In this document: positions 25,895-35,557 of the stretch, piece after piece
How positions within the stretch are numbered: the first letter of the stretch is position 1
How the letters are laid out: each line of letters begins with the position of its first letter
Translations under genes and position numbers: made by a program
Source: Enterobacter mori
Lineage (GTDB): Bacteria > Pseudomonadota > Gammaproteobacteria > Enterobacterales > Enterobacteriaceae
NCBI RefSeq assembly: GCF_025244905.1
Contig: NZ_CP104285.1
Coordinates: 186,001 to 250,000 of the forward strand
Reading direction: 5' to 3'
Length of the DNA: 64,000 nt
Notes under the pieces: model-generated
What the model was told of the DNA's origin: nothing
Databases searched by the model: none
The model's input: the letters and a program-made list of their open reading frames with translations, nothing else

Positions 25895-27097
25895 ATGAAC
25901 ACTTCAACTTATAACCGTACGCGCTGGCTCACGCTCTTCGGCACTATCGTCACCCAGTTCGCGCTGGGCTCGGTCTACACCTGGAGCCTGTTCAACAGTG
26001 CGCTTTCCGATAAGCTCGGTGCGCCGGTGAGCCAGGTGGCGTTCTCTTTCGGCTTGCTGAGCCTGGGACTGGCGCTTTCCTCTTCCGTCGCGGGCAAACT
26101 GCAGGAGCGCTTTGGCGTTAAGCGCGTCACCATGGCGTCCGGGATCCTGCTGGGCGTGGGCTTTTTCCTGACGGCGCATTCCAACAACCTGATGATGCTG
26201 TGGCTGAGCGCCGGGGTACTGGTGGGGCTGGCAGATGGTGCAGGTTATCTGCTGACGCTGTCGAACTGCGTGAAGTGGTTCCCGGAGCGTAAAGGTTTGA
26301 TCTCTGCGTTTGCCATCGGTTCTTATGGTTTAGGCAGCCTCGGGTTCAAATTTATCGATTCCCATCTGCTGGCGTCCGTTGGTCTTGAGAAAACGTTTAT
26401 GATCTGGGGCGTAATTGTACTGGTGATGATTCTGTTCGGTGCAACGCTGATGACCGATGCGCCGCAGCAGGAAGTGAAATCCGTTAACGGCGTGGTGGAG
26501 AACGACTTCACCCTGGCTCAGTCCATGCGCAAACCACAGTATTGGATGCTGGCGGTGATGTTCCTGACGGCCTGCATGAGTGGTCTGTATGTCATTGGCG
26601 TGGCGAAAGATATCGCACAGGGCATGGTGAAGCTGGACGCGGCCACGGCGGCGAATGCGGTCACCGTGATTTCTATTGCCAACCTCTCGGGCCGTCTGGT
26701 GCTCGGTATTCTGTCTGACAAAATTGCCCGTATCCGCGTCATTACGATAGGGCAGGTGGTTTCGCTGGTGGGCATGGCGGCACTGCTGTTTGCACCGCTG
26801 AATGAAGCCACGTTCTTTGCCGCGATTGCCTGTGTGGCCTTTAACTTTGGCGGCACCATTACCGTCTTCCCGTCTCTGGTGAGCGAGTTCTTCGGTCTGA
26901 ATAATCTGGCGAAAAACTACGGCGTCATCTACTTAGGGTTCGGGATCGGCAGTATATGCGGTTCGTTAATTGCTTCATTGTTCGGCGGGTTCTATGTGAC
27001 CTTCTGCGTGATATTTGCCTTGTTGATTATATCTCTGGCGTTGTCGACGACGATTCGTCAGCCGCAGCGTGAAGTATTTAGCGAAGCGCATGCTTAA
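25895..27097 (+). CDS. yhjX: MFS transporter YhjX (pyruvate-responsive)
   Basis: This MFS protein of the oxalate:formate antiporter subgroup has about 12 membrane segments and 400 residues (E. coli 402). The start is set at the ATG at 25895 (MNTSTYNRTRWLTLFGTIVTQFALGSVYTWSLF), matching E. coli; the frame is open 52 codons upstream, but that part covers the regulatory repeats. In E. coli its expression is switched on by YpdA-YpdB in response to pyruvate. The substrate has not been firmly settled. A good terminator follows 9 nt after the stop. Confidence 0.9.
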   Translation: MNTSTYNRTRWLTLFGTIVTQFALGSVYTWSLFNSALSDKLGAPVSQVAFSFGLLSLGLALSSSVAGKLQERFGVKRVTMASGILLGVGFFLTAHSNNLMMLWLSAGVLVGLADGAGYLLTLSNCVKWFPERKGLISAFAIGSYGLGSLGFKFIDSHLLASVGLEKTFMIWGVIVLVMILFGATLMTDAPQQEVKSVNGVVENDFTLAQSMRKPQYWMLAVMFLTACMSGLYVIGVAKDIAQGMVKLDAATAANAVTVISIANLSGRLVLGILSDKIARIRVITIGQVVSLVGMAALLFAPLNEATFFAAIACVAFNFGGTITVFPSLVSEFFGLNNLAKNYGVIYLGFGIGSICGSLIASLFGGFYVTFCVIFALLIISLALSTTIRQPQREVFSEAHA

Positions 27098-27106
27098 CGA
27101 ATAGGT

Positions 27107-27131
27107 AGAGGCCGAAATGGCCTCTTTTTTT
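27107..27131 (+). terminator. Rho-independent terminator after yhjX
   Basis: AGAGGCC-GAAAT-GGCCTCT followed by six further Ts. Confidence 0.93.
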
Positions 27132-27337
27132 GCGCTGAGGGATACGTTTCCTGACTTGCTTTTTTGTAAAAATTTGCACGAATCACATTCTCTGCTGCCA
27201 CTTTTCTCTCCCGCTGTGGTCTACTTACCGCGCTTGTAGACGTTTCTGATAACGCTTTCCTACGCACATACTTACTCTGTCTGTTTTCTCGATGAGAGTC
27301 GGCGGGTCTTTATACCCCTTCCCCCAGGGTTGTTTGC

Positions 27338-29032
27338 ATGAAATACATTAGGTCTCTTACCCAGCAAAGATTGTGTCTGATGCTGGCTGTCTATATCGGA
27401 TTATTTCTGAATGGCGCGGTGCTGTTCAGACGAGTGGAAGGTTATTTCGAGCACCTCACCGTAAGAAATGGAATTTTTGCTGCAATTGAAGTGTTCGGCT
27501 CCATCCTCGCTACCTTCTTCCTGTTACGTCTGCTCTCCATTTTTGGCCGACGCCCGTGGCAAATTTTGGCCTCACTGGTGGTCATTATTTCCGCCGCCGC
27601 CAGTTATTACATGACCTTTATGAATGTGGTCATTGGCTACGGGATTGTGGCGTCAGTTATGACCACAGATATCGATCTCTCGAAAGAGGTGGTAGGCAAT
27701 GGCTTTATCGTCTGGACGGTTTTAACCTGTCTGATACCGCTCTTCTTTATCTGGAGTAACACCTGCCGCTATACGTTGTTGCGCCAACTGCGTACCCGCG
27801 GGCAGCGGGTACGGAATATCGCCGTTGTCCTGTTGGCCGGGTTACTGGTGTGGGCGCCTATTCGCTTAATGGAAAAACAGCAAAAACGCATCGAAAAAGC
27901 GACGGGCGTGGATATGCCAAGCTACGGTGGTGTGGTAGCTAACTCCTATTTGCCTTCCAACTGGCTGTCAGCGTTAGGCCTTTATGCCTGGGCGCAGGCG
28001 GACGAGTCGAGCGATGTGAAATCGCTGATTAATCCGACCAAAAAATTTACCTATCAGGCGCCAGCTGACGGGCTTGATGATACCTACGTTGTCTTTGTCA
28101 TCGGTGAAACCACGCGCTGGGATCATATGGGTATTCTCGGTTATGACCGTGATACCACGCCGAAACTGGCGCAGGAAAAGAACCTCGTGGCTTACCGCGG
28201 CTACTCCTGCGATACCGCGACGAAGCTCTCTCTGCGCTGTATGTTTGTGCGTGAAGGCGGCGCCAGCGATAACCCGCAGCGTACTCTCAAAGAGCAGAAC
28301 GTATTTGCTGTACTGAAGCAGCTTGGATTTAGCTCCGACCTGTTCGCCATGCAAAGTGAGATGTGGTTCTACACCAACACCATGGCGGATAACATCGCCT
28401 ATCGTGAGCAGATTGGTGCCGAGCCGCGCAACCGTGGGAAGAATGTCGATGACATGCTGCTGCTCTCAGAAATGGAACAGTCGCTGAAAAACCATCCGCA
28501 GGGTAAGCATCTTATTGTGTTGCATACCAAAGGCTCGCACTACAGCTATTACCAGCGTTATACGCGTGATTTCGCGAAATGGACGCCTGAGTGTGTCGGC
28601 ATTAACAAAAACTGCAGCAAGCAGGAGCTGATCAATGCCTATGACAACTCGATTCTGTATGTGGACACGTTCCTGAGCAGGGTGATCGACGAGCTTCGCG
28701 ATAAGAAAGCGATTGTGATTTACGCTGCTGACCATGGCGAGTCCATCAACGAAAAAGAACACCTGCACGGTACGCCACGCAAGCTTGCGCCGCCGGAGCA
28801 GTTCCGCGTGCCGATGATCATGTGGATGTCGGATAAGTACCTGGAAAACCCGGACAAAGCCAAAATGTTTGCCCATCTGAAACAGCAGGCAGAGATCAAG
28901 GTACCGCGCCGTCACGTTGAGCTGTACGACACCATTATGGGTTGTCTCGGCTATACCTCACCGAACGGTGGGATTAACGAAAACAACAACTGGTGTAAAC
29001 TCCCTGATAACACCGTAAAAGCCGCGCAGTAG
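27338..29032 (+). CDS. eptB: Kdo2-lipid A phosphoethanolamine 7''-transferase EptB
   Basis: EptB adds phosphoethanolamine to the outer Kdo residue of LPS. The 564 residues (E. coli 563) comprise five N-terminal membrane helices (to about residue 180) and a periplasmic alkaline-phosphatase-fold domain. Signature residues are visible: FVIGETTRWDHMG with the nucleophile Thr, ADHGESI and LHGTP with zinc-binding His/Asp, and several conserved Cys pairs. In E. coli it is controlled by sigma-E and the sRNA MgrR. The 27132-27337 leader shows no promoter that I can assign with confidence. Confidence 0.94.
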   Translation: MKYIRSLTQQRLCLMLAVYIGLFLNGAVLFRRVEGYFEHLTVRNGIFAAIEVFGSILATFFLLRLLSIFGRRPWQILASLVVIISAAASYYMTFMNVVIGYGIVASVMTTDIDLSKEVVGNGFIVWTVLTCLIPLFFIWSNTCRYTLLRQLRTRGQRVRNIAVVLLAGLLVWAPIRLMEKQQKRIEKATGVDMPSYGGVVANSYLPSNWLSALGLYAWAQADESSDVKSLINPTKKFTYQAPADGLDDTYVVFVIGETTRWDHMGILGYDRDTTPKLAQEKNLVAYRGYSCDTATKLSLRCMFVREGGASDNPQRTLKEQNVFAVLKQLGFSSDLFAMQSEMWFYTNTMADNIAYREQIGAEPRNRGKNVDDMLLLSEMEQSLKNHPQGKHLIVLHTKGSHYSYYQRYTRDFAKWTPECVGINKNCSKQELINAYDNSILYVDTFLSRVIDELRDKKAIVIYAADHGESINEKEHLHGTPRKLAPPEQFRVPMIMWMSDKYLENPDKAKMFAHLKQQAEIKVPRRHVELYDTIMGCLGYTSPNGGINENNNWCKLPDNTVKAAQ

Positions 29033-29082
29033 CTGCTCTGGCGAGAATATCGCCAGTTGAATGTCTTTTTGAAAATAAGGGA

Positions 29083-29111
29083 TTGACGGGGGCGCACCTC
29101 AGCAGTAAGAT
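29083..29111 (+). promoter_or_regulatory. tRNA-Pro promoter
   Basis: TTGACG at 29083-29088, a 17-bp spacer and TAAGAT at 29106-29111, followed by a G/C-rich discriminator (GCGCTCCGC), typical of growth-rate- and ppGpp-controlled stable RNA promoters. Confidence 0.82.
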
Positions 29112-29123
29112 GCGCTCCGCATT

Positions 29124-29200
29124 CGGCGAGTAGCGCAGCTTGGTAGCGCAACTGGTTTGGGACCAGTGGGTCGGAGGTTCGAATCCTCTCTCGCCGACCA
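29124..29200 (+). tRNA. proM: tRNA-Pro (anticodon TGG)
   Basis: This is a 77-nt tRNA with encoded CCA, acceptor CGGCGAG / CTCGCCG, T-arm GGTTCGAATCC and anticodon loop TTTGGGA, giving anticodon TGG. It matches the E. coli proM sequence as I remember it. Its position between eptB and dppA is that of E. coli proK, which has anticodon CGG. The symbol follows the sequence, not the place. Confidence 0.93.
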
Positions 29201-29206
29201 CATTTA

Positions 29207-29238
29207 AAAAAGGGCTAACCGCAAGGTTAGCCCTTTTT
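29207..29238 (+). terminator. Terminator after tRNA-Pro
   Basis: AAAAAGGGCTAACC-GCAA-GGTTAGCCC followed by five Ts, starting 6 nt after the tRNA. Confidence 0.93.
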
Positions 29239-29785
29239 GCATTATGGCGTTAGCCAGCCAGATTTACTAAAACGCCCCTTAAACCTGCTTCACCCTGCCT
29301 GTTAATGATTTTGTGACATTATCCATTGTATTTTTTTATATATGGATTGATCTTTTTTCGCGTTGCTTATGGATAACCTCAGCATTTTTCGCTGTGCGTT
29401 TTAACGTTCGTGGAATTTAGTGCTCAGATAATCACCATTCTGCAAGAAAATTTACCCAATCTGAATAAAAGTTAATCACTACATGTTGCGAAATATGAAG
29501 ATAGTTGTGCTGCAACATGGCGAGTAGCATAAATTTCCCTGCTGAAAACGGGCGCCGGAGGTTTTTTTAATCTTTGTTTGCGGTTTCTCACACTCCGCGT
29601 AAATCCCCGTCACCTGTATTGACGTTTTCACATTCTGTTGACAGATTGTAGGGCATGAGGGGCATTTCAGGGACGATCTGCGCTGCAACTCAAACGCTCT
29701 TCTGAAAGGATTCTCCATCCCTTTAAAGCCTTCGGGCATCACCGACCAGACCGGGTAAAAAATAAATAAAGGTCAGGCGGCGTAA
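29239..29785. other. Long A/T-rich upstream region of dppA
   Basis: No convincing gene is seen in this interval. It holds an inverted repeat CATGTTGC (29482-29489) / GCAACATG (29512-29519) and two TTGAC-type boxes, TTGACG at 29619 and TTGACA at 29638, either of which could serve the dppA promoter if the leader is about 165 nt as in E. coli; the matching -10 is unclear. A reverse-strand open frame at 29479-29742 lacks a good SD and looks accidental. Confidence 0.5.
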
Positions 29786-29817
29786 CACAACAAAGCAAAA
29801 CATCACATTGGAGCAGA
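29786..29817 (+). promoter_or_regulatory. C/A-rich segment at the dppA start: likely GcvB sRNA target
   Basis: The stretch containing ACACAACAAAGCAAAACATC directly before the SD (GGAG) is unstructured and C/A-rich. This is the kind of site bound by the GU-rich R1 region of the sRNA GcvB, which represses dppA in E. coli and Salmonella. The gene for GcvB is outside the window. Confidence 0.55.
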
Positions 29818-29820
29818 ATA

Positions 29821-31428
29821 ATGAGTATTTCCTTGAAGAAGTCAGGGATGCTAAAGCTTGGTCTGAGCCTGGTGGCTATGACCGTAGCAGCAAGCGTACA
29901 GGCAAAAACCCTGGTTTACTGTTCTGAAGGCTCGCCGGAAGGCTTTAACCCACAGCTCTTTACCTCTGGTACGACGTACGACGCAAGCTCTGTACCGATC
30001 TATAATCGTCTGGTTGAATTTAAAACCGGCACCACGGAAGTGATTCCGGGTCTGGCTGAGAAGTGGGACGTCAGCGAAGACGGCAAAACCTATACCTTCC
30101 ACCTGCGTCAGGGCGTGAAGTGGCAGGACAGCAAAGAATTCAAACCAACGCGCGACTTTAACGCCGACGACGTTGTGTTCTCCTTCGACCGTCAGAAAAA
30201 TGCCCAGAACCCGTACCATAAAGTGTCTGGCGGCAGCTATGAATACTTCGAAGGGATGGGTCTGCCGGACCTGATCGCCGAAGTGAAAAAAGTGGACGAT
30301 AAAACCGTTCAGTTCGTGCTGACGCGTCCGGAAGCGCCATTCCTGGCTGACCTGGCTATGGACTTCGCCTCTATTCTCTCTAAAGAGTACGCGGACAACA
30401 TGCTGAAAGCCGGTACGCCGGAGAAAGTCGACCTTAACCCAATCGGTACCGGTCCATTCCAGCTGCTGCAGTACCAGAAAGACTCCCGCATTCTGTATAA
30501 AGCCTTCGAAGGCTTCTGGGGCACCAAACCGAAGATTGACCGCCTGGTCTTCTCCATCACGCCTGACGCTTCCGTGCGTTACGCAAAACTGCAGAAAAAC
30601 GAATGTCAGGTTATGCCATATCCGAACCCGGCTGACATCGCGCGTATGAAGCAGGACAAGAACATCAACCTGCTGGAGCAGGCTGGCCTGAACGTGGGCT
30701 ATCTCTCCTTCAACACCGAGAAGAAACCGTTTGATGACGTGAAAGTGCGTCAGGCGCTGACCTACGCGGTGAACAAAGAAGCGATCATCAAAGCCGTTTA
30801 CCAGGGCGCTGGCGTTGCTGCCAAAAACCTGATCCCACCAACCATGTGGGGCTATAACGACGACATTAAGGACTACACCTACGATCCTGAGAAAGCGAAA
30901 GCGCTGCTGAAAGAAGCAGGTCAGGATAAAGGCTTTACCGTTGAGCTGTGGGCGATGCCTGTTCAGCGTCCATATAACCCGAACGCGCGCCGTATGGCGG
31001 AAATGGTTCAGGCTGACTGGGCGAAGATCGGCGTTCAGGCCAAGATTGTGACCTACGAGTGGGGCGAGTACCTGAAGCGCGCCAAAGCAGGTGAACACCA
31101 GGCGGTGATGATGGGCTGGACCGGCGACAATGGGGATCCGGACAACTTCTTCGCCACCCTGTTCAGCTGTGCGGCAGCCAAAGACGGTTCCAACTACTCT
31201 CGCTGGTGCTACAAGCCGTTTGAAGATCTGATCCAGCCGGCGCGTGCGACCGACGATCACAACAAACGTATTGAACTGTACAAGCAAGCGCAGGTTGTAA
31301 TGCACGATCAGGCCCCGGCGCTGATTGTTGCTCACTCCACCGTGTACGAGCCAGTGCGTAAAGAAGTGAAGGGCTACGTGGTTGATCCACTGGGCAAACA
31401 CCACTTCGAAAACGTGTCGGTTGAATAA
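29821..31428 (+). CDS. dppA: Periplasmic dipeptide-binding protein DppA
   Basis: DppA is the high-abundance receptor of the dipeptide ABC transporter; in E. coli it also serves heme uptake and peptide taxis through Tap. It is 535 residues (the E. coli length), with a 28-residue signal peptide ending SVQA and mature start KTLVYCSEGSPEGFNP. The SBP family 5 signature is present (GLAEKWDVSEDGKTYTFHLRQGVKW). It is the first gene of dppABCDF and is separated from dppB by a REP pair, which fits the need for far more receptor than permease. Confidence 0.97.
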   Translation: MSISLKKSGMLKLGLSLVAMTVAASVQAKTLVYCSEGSPEGFNPQLFTSGTTYDASSVPIYNRLVEFKTGTTEVIPGLAEKWDVSEDGKTYTFHLRQGVKWQDSKEFKPTRDFNADDVVFSFDRQKNAQNPYHKVSGGSYEYFEGMGLPDLIAEVKKVDDKTVQFVLTRPEAPFLADLAMDFASILSKEYADNMLKAGTPEKVDLNPIGTGPFQLLQYQKDSRILYKAFEGFWGTKPKIDRLVFSITPDASVRYAKLQKNECQVMPYPNPADIARMKQDKNINLLEQAGLNVGYLSFNTEKKPFDDVKVRQALTYAVNKEAIIKAVYQGAGVAAKNLIPPTMWGYNDDIKDYTYDPEKAKALLKEAGQDKGFTVELWAMPVQRPYNPNARRMAEMVQADWAKIGVQAKIVTYEWGEYLKRAKAGEHQAVMMGWTGDNGDPDNFFATLFSCAAAKDGSNYSRWCYKPFEDLIQPARATDDHNKRIELYKQAQVVMHDQAPALIVAHSTVYEPVRKEVKGYVVDPLGKHHFENVSVE

Positions 31429-31439
31429 TTAAAAGCAAC

Positions 31440-31505
31440 GCCAGGCGGCGCTGCGCTTGCACTGGCCTACGGTATGTAGGCCGGGTAAGCGTAGCGCCAC
31501 CCGGC
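31440..31505. repeat. Inverted REP pair (BIME) between dppA and dppB
   Basis: A right-hand REP (31476-31505, starting GTAGGCCGGGTAAGCGTAGC) is preceded by an inverted, diverged copy (31440-31470, ending CTGGCCTAC), separated by 5 bp. Both can fold into hairpins, and together they form a larger cruciform. In E. coli such elements protect upstream mRNA against 3' exonucleases. Confidence 0.88.
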
Positions 31506-31605
31506 AGCAGTGCTTAATTCCCTCTCTGAAAGCAGAGGGAATTAGATTTGTGAGCAATACAGACGTCACGCCACTGGTCGTGCGTCATCAGAGAGAATCC
31601 GGGTT

Positions 31606-32625
31606 ATGTTGCAGTTCATCCTCCGACGTCTGGGACTCGTTATCCCGACGTTTATCGGTATCACCCTTCTCACTTTTGCCTTCGTCCATATGATCCCCGG
31701 CGACCCGGTAATGATTATGGCGGGCGAGCGTGGTATCTCCCCTGAGCGTCATGCGCAGCTGCTGGCGGAACTCGGCCTTGATAAGCCGATGTGGCAGCAG
31801 TATCTCCACTATATCTGGGGCGTGCTGCACGGCGATTTAGGGATTTCACTGAAAAGCCGTCTTCCGGTGTGGGACGAGTTCGTGCCGCGTTTTAAAGCGA
31901 CGCTTGAACTGGGCATCTGCGCCATGATTTTTGCCACTGCGGTGGGTATTCCTGTTGGGGTGCTGGCTGCCGTTAAGCGTGGCTCTATTTTCGATCATAC
32001 CGCCGTGGGTCTGGCGCTGACCGGTTACTCCATGCCTATCTTCTGGTGGGGCATGATGCTGATCATGCTGGTCTCCGTGCAATGGAATCTAACCCCGGTC
32101 TCCGGGCGCGTCAGCGATATGGTCTTCCTTGATGATACCAACCCGCTCACCGGCTTTATGCTGATCGACACGGCTATCTGGGGCGAAGAGGGCAACTTCA
32201 TTGATGCCGTCGCGCACATGATCCTGCCTGCGATGGTGCTGGGGACCATTCCTCTGGCGGTGATCGTCCGTATGACCCGTTCCTCCATGCTGGAAGTGCT
32301 GGGCGAAGATTACATCCGTACCGCACGCGCCAAAGGATTGACCCGCATGCGTGTGATCATCGTTCATGCCTTGCGTAACGCCATGCTGCCGGTAGTGACC
32401 GTTATCGGCCTGCAGGTAGGGACGCTGCTGGCAGGGGCGATCCTGACGGAAACCATCTTCTCCTGGCCGGGCCTCGGTCGCTGGCTGATTGACGCGCTGC
32501 AACGCCGTGACTATCCGGTTGTGCAGGGCGGTGTACTGTTGGTTGCGACGATGATTATCCTCGTTAACCTGCTGGTCGATTTGCTGTACGGCGTGGTGAA
32601 CCCGCGTATTCGTCATAAGAAGTAA
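31606..32625 (+). CDS. dppB: Dipeptide ABC transporter permease DppB
   Basis: This inner-membrane permease subunit has 339 residues and six hydrophobic segments. The N-terminal MLQFILRRLGLVIPTFIGITLLTFAFVHMIPGDP is characteristic of the DppB/OppB family. The cytoplasmic EAA loop (EVLGEDYIRTARAKGLTRMRVIIVHALRNA) contacts the ATPases. It pairs with DppC. The gap to dppA (177 bp) holds the REP pair; no separate promoter was identified. Confidence 0.96.
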   Translation: MLQFILRRLGLVIPTFIGITLLTFAFVHMIPGDPVMIMAGERGISPERHAQLLAELGLDKPMWQQYLHYIWGVLHGDLGISLKSRLPVWDEFVPRFKATLELGICAMIFATAVGIPVGVLAAVKRGSIFDHTAVGLALTGYSMPIFWWGMMLIMLVSVQWNLTPVSGRVSDMVFLDDTNPLTGFMLIDTAIWGEEGNFIDAVAHMILPAMVLGTIPLAVIVRMTRSSMLEVLGEDYIRTARAKGLTRMRVIIVHALRNAMLPVVTVIGLQVGTLLAGAILTETIFSWPGLGRWLIDALQRRDYPVVQGGVLLVATMIILVNLLVDLLYGVVNPRIRHKK

Positions 32626-32634
32626 GGGGCCGTC

Positions 32635-33537
32635 ATGTCACAAGTCACTCAAAATAAAGTGGTCTCTGCACCGGTGCCAATGACGCCGCTGCAGGAGTTC
32701 TGGCACTACTTCAAGCGCAACAAAGGCGCGGTGGTAGGGCTGGTGTATGTCACCATCATGATCCTCATTGCGGTATTCGCGAACGTGCTCGCGCCGTATA
32801 ACCCGGCCGATCAGTTCCGTGATGCGCTGCTCGCTCCGCCTGCCTGGCAGGACGGTGGTAGCCTGACGCACCTGCTCGGTACTGATGATGTGGGTCGCGA
32901 CGTGCTGTCGCGTCTGATGTACGGCGCGCGTCTGTCGCTGCTGGTGGGCTGCCTCGTTGTTGTGCTGTCGCTGATCATGGGCGTTGTGCTCGGACTGGTG
33001 GCTGGCTATTTCGGCGGCATCGTAGATAACGTCATTATGCGTATCGTCGACATCATGCTGGCATTGCCAAGCCTGCTGCTGGCGCTGGTGCTGGTGGCAG
33101 TCTTTGGACCTTCGATAGGCAATGCTGCCCTGGCGTTGACGTTCGTTGCGCTGCCGCATTACGTCCGACTAACCCGTGCGGCCGTACTGGTCGAGGTGAA
33201 TCGCGACTACGTGACGGCATCTCGCGTAGCGGGTGCAGGCGCAATGCGCCAGATGTTCGTCAATATTCTGCCTAACTGCCTTGCGCCGCTGATTGTTCAG
33301 GCGTCGCTCGGTTTCTCTAACGCCATTCTCGATATGGCCGCTCTTGGCTTCCTTGGCATGGGTGCGCAGCCGCCAACACCGGAGTGGGGCACTATGCTCT
33401 CCGACGTGTTGCAGTTCGCGCAAAGCGCCTGGTGGGTCGTCACCTTCCCGGGTCTGGCGATTCTGCTGACGGTGCTGGCATTTAACCTGATGGGTGATGG
33501 TCTGCGTGATGCACTTGATCCCAAACTGAAGCAGTAA
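32635..33537 (+). CDS. dppC: Dipeptide ABC transporter permease DppC
   Basis: This is the second permease subunit, 300 residues, with the N-terminal cytosolic extension and TM1 typical of DppC/OppC ([36 protein letters not shown]). The periplasmic [24 protein letters not shown] motif and the EAA loop [29 protein letters not shown] are present. It follows dppB by 9 nt. Confidence 0.96.
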   Translation: MSQVTQNKVVSAPVPMTPLQEFWHYFKRNKGAVVGLVYVTIMILIAVFANVLAPYNPADQFRDALLAPPAWQDGGSLTHLLGTDDVGRDVLSRLMYGARLSLLVGCLVVVLSLIMGVVLGLVAGYFGGIVDNVIMRIVDIMLALPSLLLALVLVAVFGPSIGNAALALTFVALPHYVRLTRAAVLVEVNRDYVTASRVAGAGAMRQMFVNILPNCLAPLIVQASLGFSNAILDMAALGFLGMGAQPPTPEWGTMLSDVLQFAQSAWWVVTFPGLAILLTVLAFNLMGDGLRDALDPKLKQ

Positions 33538-33547
33538 GAGGCACGAG

Positions 33548-34531
33548 ATGGCGTTATTAAATGTAGATAAATTATCGGTGCACTTCGGCGACGAAGGCAC
33601 GCCGTTTCGCGCCGTGGACCGCATCAGCTACAGCGTAAATCAGGGCGAAGTGGTTGGCATCGTAGGGGAGTCCGGTTCCGGTAAGTCAGTAAGCTCGCTG
33701 GCAATCATGGGGCTGATTGATTATCCCGGCCGCGTAATGGCGGAAAGCCTGGAATTTAATGGTCAGGATCTGCAGCGTATTTCCGAGAAGCAGCGCCGCC
33801 AGCTGGTGGGCGCGGAAGTGGCGATGATCTTCCAGGACCCAATGACCAGCCTGAACCCGTGTTACACCGTGGGGTTCCAGATTATGGAAGCCATCAAGGT
33901 GCATCAGGGGGGGAACAAGAAAACCCGTCGTCAGCGCGCTATCGATCTGTTGACGCAGGTGGGTATCCCCGATCCGGCATCGCGTCTGGACGTGTACCCT
34001 CATCAGTTATCCGGCGGGATGAGCCAGCGCGTGATGATCGCCATGGCAATTGCCTGTCGGCCAAAACTGCTGATCGCCGATGAACCGACAACCGCGCTGG
34101 ATGTAACCATCCAGGCGCAAATCATCGAGCTGCTGCTGGAGCTGCAGCAGAAAGAGAATATGGCGCTGGTGCTGATTACGCACGATCTGGCGCTGGTGGC
34201 TGAAGCGGCACACAAAATCATCGTGATGTATGCAGGCCAGGTGGTAGAGACCGGAAGTTCGCACGATATCTTCCGTGCCCCGCGCCATCCGTATACGCAG
34301 GCTCTGCTGCGCGCGCTGCCGGAATTTGCGCAGGATAAAGCGCGTCTGGCCTCGCTTCCGGGGGTTGTGCCGGGTAAATATGACCGTCCGCAGGGCTGTC
34401 TGCTTAACCCGCGCTGCCCGTATGCGACGGATAAATGCCGCGTCGACGAGCCAGAGCTGAATCTGCTGGCTGACGGTCGCCAGTCCAAATGCCACTACCC
34501 ACTCGATGATGCCGGGAGGCCAACACTATGA
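33548..34531 (+). CDS. dppD: Dipeptide ABC transporter ATP-binding protein DppD
   Basis: DppD is one of two ATPases powering dipeptide import, 327 residues. Walker A is GESGSGKS, the signature LSGGMSQR, and Walker [13 protein letters not shown]. The C-terminal oligopeptide-transporter extension contains the Cys cluster of this family ([14 protein letters not shown]), known to bind an iron-sulfur cluster in some members. It overlaps dppF by 4 nt (ATGA). Confidence 0.96.
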   Translation: MALLNVDKLSVHFGDEGTPFRAVDRISYSVNQGEVVGIVGESGSGKSVSSLAIMGLIDYPGRVMAESLEFNGQDLQRISEKQRRQLVGAEVAMIFQDPMTSLNPCYTVGFQIMEAIKVHQGGNKKTRRQRAIDLLTQVGIPDPASRLDVYPHQLSGGMSQRVMIAMAIACRPKLLIADEPTTALDVTIQAQIIELLLELQQKENMALVLITHDLALVAEAAHKIIVMYAGQVVETGSSHDIFRAPRHPYTQALLRALPEFAQDKARLASLPGVVPGKYDRPQGCLLNPRCPYATDKCRVDEPELNLLADGRQSKCHYPLDDAGRPTL

Positions 34532-35526
34532 GTACGCAACAACTGCTGTTGCAGGCCATCGACCTGAAAAAACACTACCCGGTGAAGAAGGGCTTATTTG
34601 CTTCCGAACGCCTGGTCAAAGCGCTGGATGGTGTCTCCTTTACCCTCGAACGCGGTAAAACGCTTGCGGTGGTGGGGGAGTCCGGCTGTGGCAAATCGAC
34701 GCTGGGCCGTCTGCTGACGATGATTGAAGTGCCAACCGGCGGCGAGCTGTACTATCAGGGACAGGACCTGCTCAAGCACGATCCACAGGCGCAGAAGCTG
34801 CGTCGCCAGAAAATCCAGATTGTGTTCCAGAACCCGTACGGTTCACTGAACCCGCGCAAAAAAGTGGGGCAGATTCTGGAAGAGCCGCTGCTAATCAACA
34901 GCAGCCTGAGCAAAGAGCAGCGTCGTGAGAAAGCGCTGGCGATGATGGCGAAAGTGGGTTTGAAAACTGAGCATTACGATCGTTACCCGCATATGTTCTC
35001 GGGCGGCCAGCGTCAGCGTATCGCTATCGCTCGCGGTCTGATGCTCGACCCGGACGTGGTGATTGCCGATGAACCTGTTTCTGCGCTCGACGTATCCGTC
35101 CGCGCGCAGGTGCTGAACCTGATGATGGATCTGCAGCAGGAGCTGGGGCTGTCGTATGTATTCATTTCACATGATTTGTCTGTCGTGGAGCACATTGCTG
35201 ATGAAGTGATGGTGATGTACTTAGGGCGCTGCGTGGAGAAAGGGACGAAAGAGCAGATCTTTAATAATCCTCGTCACCCGTATACGCAGGCACTGCTGTC
35301 TGCGACGCCGCGTCTGAACCCGGACGATCGCCGTGAGCGCATCAAGCTGACCGGCGAGTTGCCAAGCCCGCTGAATCCGCCTCCGGGATGTGCGTTCAAT
35401 GCCCGCTGTAGCCGACGCTTCGGACCCTGCACGCAGTTGCAGCCGCAGTTGAAGGATTATCGTGGACAACTGGTGGCCTGCTTCGCGGTCGATCAGGATG
35501 AAAATGGCGAAAAGCCGCATGCGTAA
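34528..35526 (+). CDS. dppF: Dipeptide ABC transporter ATP-binding protein DppF
   Basis: DppF is the partner ATPase, 332 residues (E. coli 334). Motifs are Walker [10 protein letters not shown], signature [14 protein letters not shown], Walker [13 protein letters not shown], and the C-terminal Cys cluster [14 protein letters not shown]. It ends the dpp operon, directly before a strong bidirectional terminator. The next gene, coaA, converges from the other strand; in E. coli that neighbour is birA, so a chromosomal joint lies here. Confidence 0.96.
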   Translation: MSTQQLLLQAIDLKKHYPVKKGLFASERLVKALDGVSFTLERGKTLAVVGESGCGKSTLGRLLTMIEVPTGGELYYQGQDLLKHDPQAQKLRRQKIQIVFQNPYGSLNPRKKVGQILEEPLLINSSLSKEQRREKALAMMAKVGLKTEHYDRYPHMFSGGQRQRIAIARGLMLDPDVVIADEPVSALDVSVRAQVLNLMMDLQQELGLSYVFISHDLSVVEHIADEVMVMYLGRCVEKGTKEQIFNNPRHPYTQALLSATPRLNPDDRRERIKLTGELPSPLNPPPGCAFNARCSRRFGPCTQLQPQLKDYRGQLVACFAVDQDENGEKPHA

Positions 35527-35527
35527 A

Positions 35528-35557
35528 GAAAAAAACCGGCGTGAAGCCGGTTTTTTT
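35528..35557. terminator. Bidirectional terminator between dppF and coaA
   Basis: AAAAACCGGC-GTGAA-GCCGGTTTTT with extra A and T flanks serves both convergent transcripts. It sits at the joint between blocks that are distant in E. coli. Confidence 0.93.

Noticed and set aside
29479..29742. An 87-codon reverse-strand frame upstream of dppA
   Set aside because: No SD, mixed composition, spans the expected dppA promoter.
29851..31404. A 517-codon reverse-strand open frame across dppA
   Set aside because: It mirrors the biased codons of dppA, lacks an SD and looks non-coding.
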